DNA of 64,000 nt from Cecembia calidifontis (lineage in GTDB: Bacteria; Bacteroidota; Bacteroidia; Cytophagales; Cyclobacteriaceae), in NCBI RefSeq assembly GCF_004216715.1, contig NZ_SGXG01000001.1, positions 3,084,501 through 3,148,500 of the forward strand, read 5' to 3'. Positions within the stretch are counted from its first letter, which is position 1; the number at the start of each line of letters is the position of its first letter. A model generated the notes under the pieces. It had not been told where the DNA came from. It made no database searches and worked only from the letters and a program-made list of their open reading frames with translations. Shown here one piece after another: positions 52,800-61,784 of this stretch. The translations under genes were made by a program, and so were the position numbers.

Positions 52800-53978
52800 T
52801 CAAATTTTTTCGATCACAATGGCAGACGCACCACCACCACCATTGCAAATACCGGCAACACCGATTTTGCCATTTTTTTGATGCAGGACTGAATTGAGTG
52901 TAGCAATGATTCTTGCTCCAGAAGCCCCTAGTGGATGTCCAAGGGAAACAGCGCCTCCATATACATTCAGTTTGTCCATGTCAAGGTTCAGCTGTCTTTG
53001 GTTGGCTATGGCCACTGCGGAAAATGCTTCATTGATTTCATAGAAATCCACATCTCCCTCAGTGATGCCAGCATTTTTAATGGCTTTAGGAATGGCTAAT
53101 GCCGGAGCTGTGGTAAACCATAAAGGATCCTGGGCTGCATCTGCAAATCCCCTGATTTTGGCAATTGGCTTCAATCCCAATTCCTGAACTTTTTCCTTGC
53201 TTGCCAGTACCAATGCTGAAGCTCCGTCATTCATAGTAGAGGCATTGGCTGCCGTTACTGTTCCGTCTTTTTCGAACACAGGTTTCAATGAAGGGATTTT
53301 TTCAAATACCACGTTTTTGAATTCCTCATCCTCTTCTATCACGATGGTTTCACCTTTTCTTCCGGTGATTTCAACTGGAACCACTTCATCCTTAAAAGCC
53401 CCGGATTTCCAAGCTTGCGCTGCACGGGTATAGGATTGAATGGCATAATTGTCCTGATCCTCACGGCTGATTTTCATTTCTTTAGCGGTATGATCAGCAC
53501 AGTTACCCATTGGGAATTTATAATACACCTCAAAAAGGCCATCTTTCACCAGTCCATCCACCAATTCAGCATTTCCATATTTGTAACCAAACCTTGCCTT
53601 TGGAACATAATAGGGTACATTGGACATGCTTTCCATGCCACCGGCCACTACAAGATCGTTTTGTCCGGTCATAATGGATTGTGCACCGAACATCACAGCC
53701 TTCATTCCCGAAGAGCAAACTTTGTTGATGGTTGTACAGGGAACATGGTATCCTATCCCGGCACCAATAGCGGCCTGTCTGGCAGGAGCCTGGCCCAAAT
53801 TGGCGGAAATCACATTGCCCATCATTACTTCTTGCACTTCTTTAGGATCTACACCGGCCTTTTTCATTGCGCCCTTGATGGCAATGCTGCCGAGTTCTAC
53901 AGCAGTCAAACCAGATAGTTTACCACCAAAACTTCCCAGAGGGGTCCTTACGGCAGCTACGATATATACTTCTTTCAT
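52800..53978 (-). CDS. Acetyl-CoA acetyltransferase (thiolase)
   Basis: A 392-residue thiolase. The nucleophile is C88 (K-V-C-S-S-G-M-K), the general base H348 (G-H-P-L-G-A-S-G) and the second cysteine C378 (G-I-C-N-G-G-G-G). It condenses or cleaves acetyl/acyl-CoA. No hydroxyacyl-CoA dehydrogenase is nearby. Complete and typical in length. Confidence 0.96.
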   Translation of the reverse strand: MKEVYIVAAVRTPLGSFGGKLSGLTAVELGSIAIKGAMKKAGVDPKEVQEVMMGNVISANLGQAPARQAAIGAGIGYHVPCTTINKVCSSGMKAVMFGAQSIMTGQNDLVVAGGMESMSNVPYYVPKARFGYKYGNAELVDGLVKDGLFEVYYKFPMGNCADHTAKEMKISREDQDNYAIQSYTRAAQAWKSGAFKDEVVPVEITGRKGETIVIEEDEEFKNVVFEKIPSLKPVFEKDGTVTAANASTMNDGASALVLASKEKVQELGLKPIAKIRGFADAAQDPLWFTTAPALAIPKAIKNAGITEGDVDFYEINEAFSAVAIANQRQLNLDMDKLNVYGGAVSLGHPLGASGARIIATLNSVLHQKNGKIGVAGICNGGGGASAIVIEKI

Positions 53979-54024
53979 TTGGGTTTATAATTATGTGGAA
54001 ATTAAAATTCAAAAGTTTTAAGAC

Positions 54025-54870
54025 CTACCATTCAGGCAAACCTCGGTCGGGTCTTTTTGTTGGTTTTTTCCTGTTTTGCTGGATATACCTTAATTCGGCA
54101 GCATTCATGGCTTCGAGAATTTGTGCTGCCTGTTCAGGCGTAAGGTTCATTTCCTGGAGTTTTTCCCTGAGTTTTTCCATGGCTTTTTCGCGGTCACTCA
54201 AATCAGACTCAAGCTCAGAAGGTTCATCGGAATCTCTTTCTTCTTGGGATTTTTCTCCAGATTTATCTTCTTTTTTTTGGGATTCTGATGCTTTATCCTC
54301 ATCCGTTTTTTCATCTCCTTCACCGTCTTTCTTTTCCTGAGATTGCTGTTGCTGGTCTTGGTCTTTTTGTTCCTCTTGATCTTGCTGTTGATCCTGCTCT
54401 TCTCCCTGATCTTCTTGTTGTTGCTGTCTTTCTGGATCTTCTTGCAGCCAACGGCTCAACAATTCATAATTATATCTAGCCTCTTCGTTGTATGGATCCT
54501 TAATAAGCGCAAATTTGAAAGCACTGAGGGCTTCTTGATATTTGTTTTGCTGGGCCAAGATAATTCCGTTCTGATTGGCAGCAAATGAAGCAATCCGTTT
54601 GTCTTGCGAACTTTGAAGGCTTTGATAGGTCCTTTGGGCCTCTTCAGTTTGACCGTTATAATGATAGCTTAGGGCCAAGTTGAAGCTGGCATTATGGCTA
54701 GTGATACCAAATTCCGAGGAAAGCCTTAGGTGGTCTGCCACTGATTTTTCATAATCTGCTCCAGCATAGCTCTTGGCGGCTTCCTTGATTGCCCTGTTTT
54801 TTTTGCCTATCTCTGTCCAAGAGCTTGGGATAAAAAACAGAAGCACAAAAAGATATCTCAATAGCATCAT
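54025..54870 (-). CDS. batC: BatC-like TPR protein
   Basis: A 281-residue protein with an N-terminal signal or anchor, two or three TPR units (about 30-145) and a very acidic, glutamine-rich low-complexity stretch (about 150-225). The ending has R-G-L-P-E-W, matching the usual BatC C-terminus in which TPR and low-complexity segments combine. Bat proteins (first named from a Bacteroides fragilis aerotolerance locus) act with VWA proteins at the membrane. The gene begins 17 bases after batB, which supports the name. Confidence 0.85.
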   Translation of the reverse strand: MMLLRYLFVLLFFIPSSWTEIGKKNRAIKEAAKSYAGADYEKSVADHLRLSSEFGITSHNASFNLALSYHYNGQTEEAQRTYQSLQSSQDKRIASFAANQNGIILAQQNKYQEALSAFKFALIKDPYNEEARYNYELLSRWLQEDPERQQQQEDQGEEQDQQQDQEEQKDQDQQQQSQEKKDGEGDEKTDEDKASESQKKEDKSGEKSQEERDSDEPSELESDLSDREKAMEKLREKLQEMNLTPEQAAQILEAMNAAELRYIQQNRKKPTKRPDRGLPEW

Positions 54871-54887
54871 TCCAATTATTTTAACGC

Positions 54888-55853
54888 TTACAAGTTAATG
54901 GTTTTGAATGGAAGAATCATGTCAATTACCGCCAAACATAGGCCTATCAGTAAGAAATAGAAGTATTTGTTGGCAGAAGCCTCAATCATCCTTGAGCCGG
55001 TGACTGTTCCTTCCAGTCTTTCAATAGCGATGATAAGGTCATTGATTTCCTGAACCTCATCAGAAAGTTCGAAATATTGTCCATTAGTTTGGGCAGCTAT
55101 CAGTTTCATGTTGGCCGGTTCCAAACGGGTAATGGCCGGTTGGTTGGTTTTAGGATCAAAAATCAGACCATTTCCTCTGGGGATAGTACTTCCTTGGGAA
55201 GTTCCTACCCCTAAAGTAAATACTTTGATCCCTGACTCATTCAATTTGCCCGTAATATCCCTGAAATTATCCGCAAAATCTTCCCCATCTGAGATAAGTA
55301 TGACTGATTTTGATTTTATTCCATTGCTTTCTTCGGTTTCAAATTTGCTGAGAGCCATGGCCAATGGAGCGCTTATGTCTGTGCCTTGATTGGGTACCAA
55401 ACCTGTATTTAATCCATCCAAATGAAGCTGGAGTACATTTTGGTCAAAGGTTAGGGGGCATTGGATAAAGGCTTCTGAGCTGAAAATAATCAATCCTATT
55501 CGGTCTCCAGCAAATCTTTTTACCAGGTTTTTAAGCTCGAATTTTACCCTCTGTAATCTGTTTGGCCCTATGTCCGTAGCATTCATGGATTGGGACAGGT
55601 CGATGGCAATGAATATATCCCTACCTTCTTCTTTGATTTCTTTTAGTGACGTTCCAATGGAAGGTCCCGCCAATGCAATAAGGAAAAGTACGAAATAGGA
55701 AATCCGAAGCAGCAGTTTCAGGATTAACCTATGGGTGGTGACATTTAGCTTTTTATTGATTCTATAAAACCTGTACAAATAGACAGCGTATAGCAAAGCA
55801 AACAACACCGCCAGCCAGGTAATCAGTTTTACGTCAGGATATGCCCAAATCAT
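54888..55853 (-). CDS. batB: BatB-like von Willebrand A protein
   Basis: A 321-residue protein with membrane segments at about 10-26, 45-62 and 298-315 around a VWA domain. The MIDAS motif is D85-L-S-Q-S (D-x-S-x-S), with G-T-D and S-D-G-E-D completing the metal site near 155 and 190. BatA, BatB, BatC and BatD normally sit together behind MoxR and DUF58 genes. Here only BatB and BatC remain and the next upstream feature is an IS4-family element. The identification is firm; its job in stress tolerance is from homologues. Confidence 0.9.
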   Translation of the reverse strand: MIWAYPDVKLITWLAVLFALLYAVYLYRFYRINKKLNVTTHRLILKLLLRISYFVLFLIALAGPSIGTSLKEIKEEGRDIFIAIDLSQSMNATDIGPNRLQRVKFELKNLVKRFAGDRIGLIIFSSEAFIQCPLTFDQNVLQLHLDGLNTGLVPNQGTDISAPLAMALSKFETEESNGIKSKSVILISDGEDFADNFRDITGKLNESGIKVFTLGVGTSQGSTIPRGNGLIFDPKTNQPAITRLEPANMKLIAAQTNGQYFELSDEVQEINDLIIAIERLEGTVTGSRMIEASANKYFYFLLIGLCLAVIDMILPFKTINL

Positions 55854-55882
55854 GGCCTGAAATTATAAAATAATGGTGAAAA

Positions 55883-55894
55883 GAAAAGGATTCA
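55883..55894. repeat. Left copy of the 12-bp target-site duplication of the second IS element
   Basis: GAAAAGGATTCA here recurs at 57225-57236. Twelve bases is within the IS4-family range. Confidence 0.85.
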
Positions 55895-57224
55895 ATGCTG
55901 TCCTAAATAATTTTTTCTTCTCTAAGAATATTAGCTTAGAGGTAATTGTGAAGTGATTTATTTATAATCTGGAAAAAGAACCCCCTGTGGGTTATATTTT
56001 GGGGGTTTGTCATGATCTTCAAAAGGTCTGTCCAGCCAATTTTGCAATTCAATTTTGACGAAAATATTCAATCTGATAAATGCTACTAGATTTGACAGAT
56101 GCCATCCGTATTTTGCGGATGCTTTCATTGCTTTTAACAGTAAAATTGTAATCAAGGCAGTCCATATCTGTATCATTACTGCGTTTTTTGAAGTTCCAAT
56201 GAATGTCTTAATGTGGAGTAGCTGCTTAATATCCCTGAAAAAAACTTCAATTTCCCACCTTGATTTATAAAGGTCTCCGATTGTCTGTGCTGCCCAGGTG
56301 AAGTTGTTGGTGATGATTTCTATGGTCTGTTGGTTTTTCTCGTCCCAGACTGCCACTCTTCTGAGTTTTTTAGGATACTTAGTCTTAGACTGTGGGTTGG
56401 TCAGTTCTATTTCTTGGTCAATTAGAACATGCTGTGCCATTTTTTCTGGCAGTTCCCGTTCGCTGATCACGGTGTAAGCCAGGTTGTCCTTATGCCTTAT
56501 GACAAAGAATACCCCTTTGCTGTCCCAAATATTTAGCATCGGAAAGTCATTGTAGTACCTGTCTGCGACGATAACAGAACCTTTTTCCAAAGGTATATTG
56601 TAAGCACCTTTATTATCCGCTACGCTTCCTTCTGTAATGTTCACATAAGCAGGAAGTTTACCATCATAATCTAACAGGGTATGCATCTTAACAGCGCCCT
56701 TTTTAGTGCGGAATGTGGCCCAGTCGAAGACAGAAAGGCAAAGGCTTATGACTGTTGCATCTAAAAGATATACTGGCACCTTGATTTTAAGTTTGACACG
56801 CCTGAGTGATGCCTGCTGTCCTAAACTTCCCAAAAGAGAATAATAAAGGTCTTTAAAAAGATCAGCATCTCTCCGCTTGTTCTGATAGCTGATACTTGAC
56901 TTGGAAGGAGCCTTTGAAATCCCAAGATGGTTTAGGTTCCCCGTAGCTGAACGAAGACCATTGGATATATCTCTTACCGATGTGCTTTTTGCAAAATGAC
57001 AGAAAAGCATTGATACTAGATGTGTCCAGCTATCAAAACCTTTACAACCTTTATCTGTCTGCTTATCTTGAACCAGTTTTTTGAAAGTTGAACGGTCAAT
57101 CTTTTTAATAATCTGTGAAAACAATGTAATATTACACATGAGAGGTCTTTGTTTTTGGTGCAAACCCAAAATACACATTTTGGGCAAAAATTCAGACCTC
57201 TCATTTTTTATTTAGGACGCTATT
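55895..57224. mobile_element. Second IS4-family insertion sequence, complete
   Basis: The ends share the imperfect inverted repeat AT-nnn-GTCCTAAATAA, seen at 55895-55910 and, on the other strand, back from about 57223. One transposase gene on the - strand fills the element, and a 12-bp direct repeat flanks it. It sits between batB and the divergent TonB receptor gene; with one repeat copy removed the original spacer was about 120 bases. The transposase is only distantly related to that of the element at 16.3 kb. Confidence 0.88.
55958..57139 (-). CDS. IS4-family transposase
   Basis: A 393-residue transposase from M-C-N-I-T-L-F-S-Q (ATG at 57139); an upstream ATG at 57187 would add 16 residues. 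It has a DUF4372-like N-terminus, D-A-T-V-I near 127, V-A-D-R-Y-Y near 190 and Y-K-S-R-W-E-I-E-V-F-F-R-D-I-K near 290, the Y-x2-R-x2-E signature. The DDE residues all look present, so the element may be active. Confidence 0.92.
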   Translation of the reverse strand: MCNITLFSQIIKKIDRSTFKKLVQDKQTDKGCKGFDSWTHLVSMLFCHFAKSTSVRDISNGLRSATGNLNHLGISKAPSKSSISYQNKRRDADLFKDLYYSLLGSLGQQASLRRVKLKIKVPVYLLDATVISLCLSVFDWATFRTKKGAVKMHTLLDYDGKLPAYVNITEGSVADNKGAYNIPLEKGSVIVADRYYNDFPMLNIWDSKGVFFVIRHKDNLAYTVISERELPEKMAQHVLIDQEIELTNPQSKTKYPKKLRRVAVWDEKNQQTIEIITNNFTWAAQTIGDLYKSRWEIEVFFRDIKQLLHIKTFIGTSKNAVMIQIWTALITILLLKAMKASAKYGWHLSNLVAFIRLNIFVKIELQNWLDRPFEDHDKPPKYNPQGVLFPDYK

Positions 57225-57236
57225 GAAAAGGATTCA
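57225..57236. repeat. Right copy of the 12-bp target-site duplication of the second IS element
   Basis: GAAAAGGATTCA, identical to 55883-55894, about 70 bases before the TonB receptor start. Confidence 0.85.
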
Positions 57237-57306
57237 TAAAATATTGCCCTAATTTTCAACAGCCAATGCCCAAACAGGGTTACTCTATCAAAACGTTACC
57301 GAGTCT

Positions 57307-59697
57307 ATGAGGGTTTTACCTTTGTTTTTTTATTTGATGATGCTATTCATTCCCCAAGTCTTGTTTGCCCAAGTCGGGGAGTATTTGAAGGGAAGGGTGT
57401 TAGAAATTGATTCCGAAGAGCCACTACCAGGTGCAAATGTTTATTGGGAATCTGCTCCACAAGAGGGGGTAGTTACAGATTTGGATGGTAATTTCACCAT
57501 ACGGACCATTTCTCTTCCGGCTAAGTTGGTGATTTCTTTTGTGGGTTTTGAACAATCGGTACGGAATATTACCGGCAAAGACTTGGAAAAATACCAGAGG
57601 TTTTTCCTTAAACCTGAAGAGCTTAATCTGGAAGAGGTGATCGTCTCCGGGAGAGCTCTTGACCAAAATGTAAGGGGACTGGATATGGGCAAATCAGTTG
57701 TACCTATTGAGACCATCAAGAACATCCCTGCCTTATTTGGAGAAGTGGATCTATTGAGAAGTTTACAGCTTTTACCGGGTGTTCAGACAGCAGGGGAGGG
57801 GACTACGGGATTATTTGTGAGAGGAGGATCCGCTGATCAGAACCTCGTTCAGCTCGACGGTGCTCCTGTCTACAATCCATCCCACTTTTTCGGTTTTTTC
57901 TCCGTTTTTAATCCAGATGCACTACAAGGTGTTGAGTTTTATAAGGGCAATATTCCCGCAAGCCTGGGAGGAAGGATTTCCTCAGTAGTAGATATTTCCT
58001 TGAGAGAGGGGAATTATCAAAAAATAAAAGGAGAAGGAGGCATCGGTACTATCAGTTCCAGGTTGACATTGGATGGTCCGTTATTTTCGGATAAATCATC
58101 TTTTGTGGTTTCAGGCAGGCGTACTTATGCGGATATGTTTCTCAGGTTGTCCAATAATGAGAACTTAAGGAATAACTCTCTTTATTTTTATGATTTAAGT
58201 GGAAAATTCACCTTTAGATTGGGTGAGAGAGATAAGGTTAGTTTGTCCAGTTACTATGGTTCAGATTTCCTTGGCCTTTCCAGACAATTTGGATTTGGCT
58301 GGGAAAATTGGGTCAACTCATTGGTTTGGACCAGAAAAATCAACGCCAAGACTTATTTTGATTTGAATGCCTATTACAGCAAATACCGCTATGCTGTTGG
58401 GTTTGATGATCCGGATACAGGGTTTGACTGGGATAATGTCTTATCCGAGTCTGGACTTAGGGCACATTGGACTTATCTGGCCAATGAATCCACACAAATC
58501 CAATGGGGTGTTCATTCCCAGTTTTATCACTTTTCCCCGATCAGTCTTAGGCCTTCTGAAGGTTCAAATATTGAACCTATTGGGACCAATCCCAGGTATG
58601 GGGTACAGAACAATTTTTTCATATCTGCTTCCAAAGAGCTGAGCACTGAATTTGCCATAGAAGCAGGACTCAGATGGGGATTGTACAATCAGGTAGGAAG
58701 AGGTGTTGATTATATTTATGAAGGCAGTATTCCAGGCCCAAATGTTACTGTTTTGGACAGTATCCCTTTTGGACCATTTGAAAACATGAAGTTTTACCAA
58801 GGATTAGAGCCAAGGCTTTCATTGCGTTATTTAATCCAGGAGAATTTATCTTTTAAAGCGGCTTACAATAGAAATTTCCAGTACGTTCAGGTTGCTTCCA
58901 ACAGTTCTGCAGGTTTACCCATTGACCGTTGGATCCCGGCAGGAACCTATATTCCTCCCATCCGGGGGGATCAGGTTTCCTTGGGTTTTTTCAAAAATTT
59001 GAGGGATAATCGCTGGGAACTTTCATTAGAAGGGTATTACAAGGATTTTCAAAATATCATCGATCTGAGACAGGGTGCAAATGTCCTGTTTACCGATAAT
59101 GTTGAGACGGAAATTCTCAGCGGAGAAGGTTATGCTTATGGTTTGGAGTTTTTGTTGAAAAAAAATGTCGGAAAAACCACAGGATGGCTTGGCTACACCT
59201 ATTCAAGAACGTGGAGGAGGATTCTGGGGATCAGTGGTGACAATTGGTATAACCCCAGGTTTGACAGGCCGCATGATGTCACCTTGGTTTTAAACCACGA
59301 ATTTTCCAAGAGGTGGTCAGCCAACATGACTTTTGTCTACACAACCGGACAGGCAGTAACTTTTCCGATAGGTACTTATGAAATGGACAATCAACGGGTG
59401 CCATTGTATGGGGTTCAGAGAAATGCAGACCGGTTTCCTGATTATCACAGAATGGATGCATCTATCACCTGGAAAAATGTGGATAAGGGAAGAAAATGGA
59501 GAGGGAGTTGGAACTTCAGTGTTTACAACCTTTATGGCAGGAAAAACCCGTTTTCCTATCAGTTTACAGATATCATCAATGATCAGATCAATTTTGATCC
59601 CAGATCGGGGGAGGAAATTATCAGTAGAAGACCAGGGGTAGTGATGACCTACCTGTTTACCTTCTTGCCAGCATTGACCTATAATTTTCAATTTTGA
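57307..59697 (+). CDS. TonB-dependent receptor with N-terminal carboxypeptidase-like domain
   Basis: A 796-residue outer-membrane receptor. It has a signal peptide to about residue 21 (L-F-A-Q), a CarboxypepD_reg-like domain at about 26-105, and a plug at about 110-235 with V-R-G-G-S-A-D-Q-N-L-V-Q-L-D-G near 171-185. A beta barrel follows, ending in L-T-Y-N-F-Q-F with a terminal Phe. It imports a large or scarce nutrient with TonB energy. The next gene encodes a DUF4249 lipoprotein, a frequent partner of this receptor type in Bacteroidota. The second IS element lies about 80 bases upstream and may affect its promoter. Confidence 0.93.
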   Translation: MRVLPLFFYLMMLFIPQVLFAQVGEYLKGRVLEIDSEEPLPGANVYWESAPQEGVVTDLDGNFTIRTISLPAKLVISFVGFEQSVRNITGKDLEKYQRFFLKPEELNLEEVIVSGRALDQNVRGLDMGKSVVPIETIKNIPALFGEVDLLRSLQLLPGVQTAGEGTTGLFVRGGSADQNLVQLDGAPVYNPSHFFGFFSVFNPDALQGVEFYKGNIPASLGGRISSVVDISLREGNYQKIKGEGGIGTISSRLTLDGPLFSDKSSFVVSGRRTYADMFLRLSNNENLRNNSLYFYDLSGKFTFRLGERDKVSLSSYYGSDFLGLSRQFGFGWENWVNSLVWTRKINAKTYFDLNAYYSKYRYAVGFDDPDTGFDWDNVLSESGLRAHWTYLANESTQIQWGVHSQFYHFSPISLRPSEGSNIEPIGTNPRYGVQNNFFISASKELSTEFAIEAGLRWGLYNQVGRGVDYIYEGSIPGPNVTVLDSIPFGPFENMKFYQGLEPRLSLRYLIQENLSFKAAYNRNFQYVQVASNSSAGLPIDRWIPAGTYIPPIRGDQVSLGFFKNLRDNRWELSLEGYYKDFQNIIDLRQGANVLFTDNVETEILSGEGYAYGLEFLLKKNVGKTTGWLGYTYSRTWRRILGISGDNWYNPRFDRPHDVTLVLNHEFSKRWSANMTFVYTTGQAVTFPIGTYEMDNQRVPLYGVQRNADRFPDYHRMDASITWKNVDKGRKWRGSWNFSVYNLYGRKNPFSYQFTDIINDQINFDPRSGEEIISRRPGVVMTYLFTFLPALTYNFQF

Positions 59698-59698
59698 C

Positions 59699-60544
59699 AT
59701 GAAAAATCAAATCTTTGTTTTCTTTCTTACTCTGCTTTTATTTTCCTGTCAGGAGGAAGTTTTTCTGGAACTGAGGACTGTGGAACCCATGCCCGTTATT
59801 GAGGCTGTTTGGACCGATGTAGGTACGATGAATTTTGTGAAGATAAGTAAGTCCAGGGATTTTTATGAAGAAGAACCCAATGAACTGATCAAAGACGCCA
59901 TCGTATTTATCCAAAATCTGAATACGGGTTTAGTGATACCTTTTAGATATGCCGAGCAGGCCAATAGGTATATCCCCCTGAATAATGTGGGTGGCAGAAA
60001 GGGGGATAGGTACAGATTGACGGTCCGATGGGAAGATAATGAATACCAGTCTGAGGGCGTCCTTTTGCAACCGCCCAGATTGGACAGTATCAGATACGAG
60101 TTCAAGGACAGCAGGTTATTTAGAGAGGAGGGTTATTACATCACGCTGTATGGGGATATTCCCTTTACAGAGGATAATAATTACAGGATCAGAATTGTTA
60201 GAAATGACACCCTACTGAATAACCGCAATGATTACCTGCTTTTTGACGATACCTTTGGGACATCCATACTGAACAATGGGTTTGAATTGGCCGGATTCCC
60301 CTTTCGTGCCAACGACAGAGTGAGGTTGGAGCTTTTCCGTCTCAACAGGGATGCTTTTGATTATTTAAACCAATTGGTAAGTTTACTATTTAATGATGGG
60401 GGGCTTTTTTCGCCTCCGCCCCAGAATCCCACTTCTAATATCCGGCTGGTCAAGGGTGATAAAGAGGCTTTGGGCTACTTTAAAGTGAGCCCGGTATTGA
60501 TTGAAACGGTGTTTATCGATCCAGACTTAAAAATGCCCGATTAA
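59699..60544 (+). CDS. DUF4249 lipoprotein
   Basis: A 281-residue lipoprotein; the lipobox is L-L-F-S-C with Cys at 17. The mature part has the DUF4249 layout, a beta-sandwich with an early P-x-P-V-I-E-A-V-W-T-D block and a R-Y-x-L-T-V block near 100. It starts one base after the receptor stop, so it is co-translated and probably binds or helps deliver the same substrate at the cell surface. Confidence 0.87.
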   Translation: MKNQIFVFFLTLLLFSCQEEVFLELRTVEPMPVIEAVWTDVGTMNFVKISKSRDFYEEEPNELIKDAIVFIQNLNTGLVIPFRYAEQANRYIPLNNVGGRKGDRYRLTVRWEDNEYQSEGVLLQPPRLDSIRYEFKDSRLFREEGYYITLYGDIPFTEDNNYRIRIVRNDTLLNNRNDYLLFDDTFGTSILNNGFELAGFPFRANDRVRLELFRLNRDAFDYLNQLVSLLFNDGGLFSPPPQNPTSNIRLVKGDKEALGYFKVSPVLIETVFIDPDLKMPD

Positions 60545-60552
60545 ATCCCAAA

Positions 60553-61749
60553 ATGCAGACATTTGATTACCTTTGGGGCATGATTCATTTTGACTTAAAA
60601 GGTAAAGTAGCGGTGACCTGTAAAGACCGCTTCGCTCCTTATCTTGAGCAGGAACTGCTGGAATTGGGGTTTCGTCCCAAATATGTAGGAAGGACCCATA
60701 TTGAACTTTTTGCTTCTTTGAATGATTGCATCTCATTAAATCTGCATTTAAGGACAGCCAGCCATGTGCTTTATGAAATAAAAACCTTGTATCTGCACAA
60801 AGCTGATGATATTTACAGAAGGATAAAGGCATTGCCCTGGGAAGATTATCTTGATCCTGATGCCTACTTTTCGGTCATTTCCCATGTGGAAAACGAAACT
60901 GTCAATAATCCGCTTTTCGTCAATGTCAGGATAAAAGATGCCATTGTGGACAGGTTCAGGGAAAAATTCGGAAAAAGACCGGATTCAGGTTCAAGCCTTG
61001 ATGGGGCGGTAATCCAAATGTTTTGGAAGGAACAGCAAGCCACATTATATATCAATACTTCCGGAGAAACGCTGGCCAAGCACGGCTACAGAAAAATCCC
61101 CGGCCATGCGCCTATGCTGGAAGCTTTGGCCTCTGCTACCATAATAGCCAGTGAATGGGACAGGAAAAGTCCTTTTATCAATCCCATGTGTGGATCAGGT
61201 ACATTAGCCATTGAGGCGGCATTGATGGCGACCCAAAGATTCCCCGGCTTATTCAGGGACCATTATGGGTTCATGTATATCAAAGGATACAGTGAGGAGA
61301 TCTATCAGAAAATCCGAAAAAAAATGGAGGACAAAATTTTGGATAGACCTGGCCTCAGGATCATTGCTTCTGATATCAGTGAGCAAGCGGTTTTGTTTGC
61401 CAGAGAAAATGCAGGTATAGCAGGGGTAGAGGATTTGATAGATTTTGAAGTTTGTGATTTTGAAGAAACCACCGTGCCCCAGGATGCAGGAGGGGTAGTC
61501 TTCTTTAATCCGGAATATGGGGAAAGGTTAGGGGAGGAAGGTGACCTTGGGGATGTTTACAAAAGGATGGGAGATTTCCTTAAACAAAAGTGTGCGAGCT
61601 ACACAGGATTTATTTTTACCGGTAATATGGCCCTTGCCAAACGGGTAGGTTTAAGGACATCCAGAAGGATAGAATTCTACAATGGGACCATCGATTGCAG
61701 GCTGCTCAAATATGAGCTCTTCAGAGGAAAGAAAGAAGATGGAAAATGA
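60553..61749 (+). CDS. THUMP-domain rRNA/tRNA guanine N2-methyltransferase
   Basis: A 398-residue protein of the RlmL N-terminal half/Trm11 type. Residues about 15-170 hold the ferredoxin-like and THUMP RNA-binding parts. The methyltransferase domain has N-P-M-C-G-S-G-T at 210-217 (SAM site) and F-N-P-E-Y-G-E-R-L at 318-326. The last is usually N-P-P-Y in gamma-proteobacterial RlmL, so a Pro to Glu change sits beside the catalytic loop. It likely makes m2G in 23S rRNA. It begins 8 bases after the lipoprotein gene. Confidence 0.88.
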   Translation: MQTFDYLWGMIHFDLKGKVAVTCKDRFAPYLEQELLELGFRPKYVGRTHIELFASLNDCISLNLHLRTASHVLYEIKTLYLHKADDIYRRIKALPWEDYLDPDAYFSVISHVENETVNNPLFVNVRIKDAIVDRFREKFGKRPDSGSSLDGAVIQMFWKEQQATLYINTSGETLAKHGYRKIPGHAPMLEALASATIIASEWDRKSPFINPMCGSGTLAIEAALMATQRFPGLFRDHYGFMYIKGYSEEIYQKIRKKMEDKILDRPGLRIIASDISEQAVLFARENAGIAGVEDLIDFEVCDFEETTVPQDAGGVVFFNPEYGERLGEEGDLGDVYKRMGDFLKQKCASYTGFIFTGNMALAKRVGLRTSRRIEFYNGTIDCRLLKYELFRGKKEDGK

Positions 61750-61756
61750 AAAAAAA

Positions 61757-61784
61757 TCAAAAAGCCCCAATTGGGGCTTTTTGA
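61757..61784. terminator. Bidirectional terminator between convergent genes at 61.8 kb
   Basis: TCAAAAAGCCCCAA is followed directly by its exact complement, a 28-base perfect palindrome with A and T tracts at both ends, in the gap between the stops at 61749 and 61785. Confidence 0.92.
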
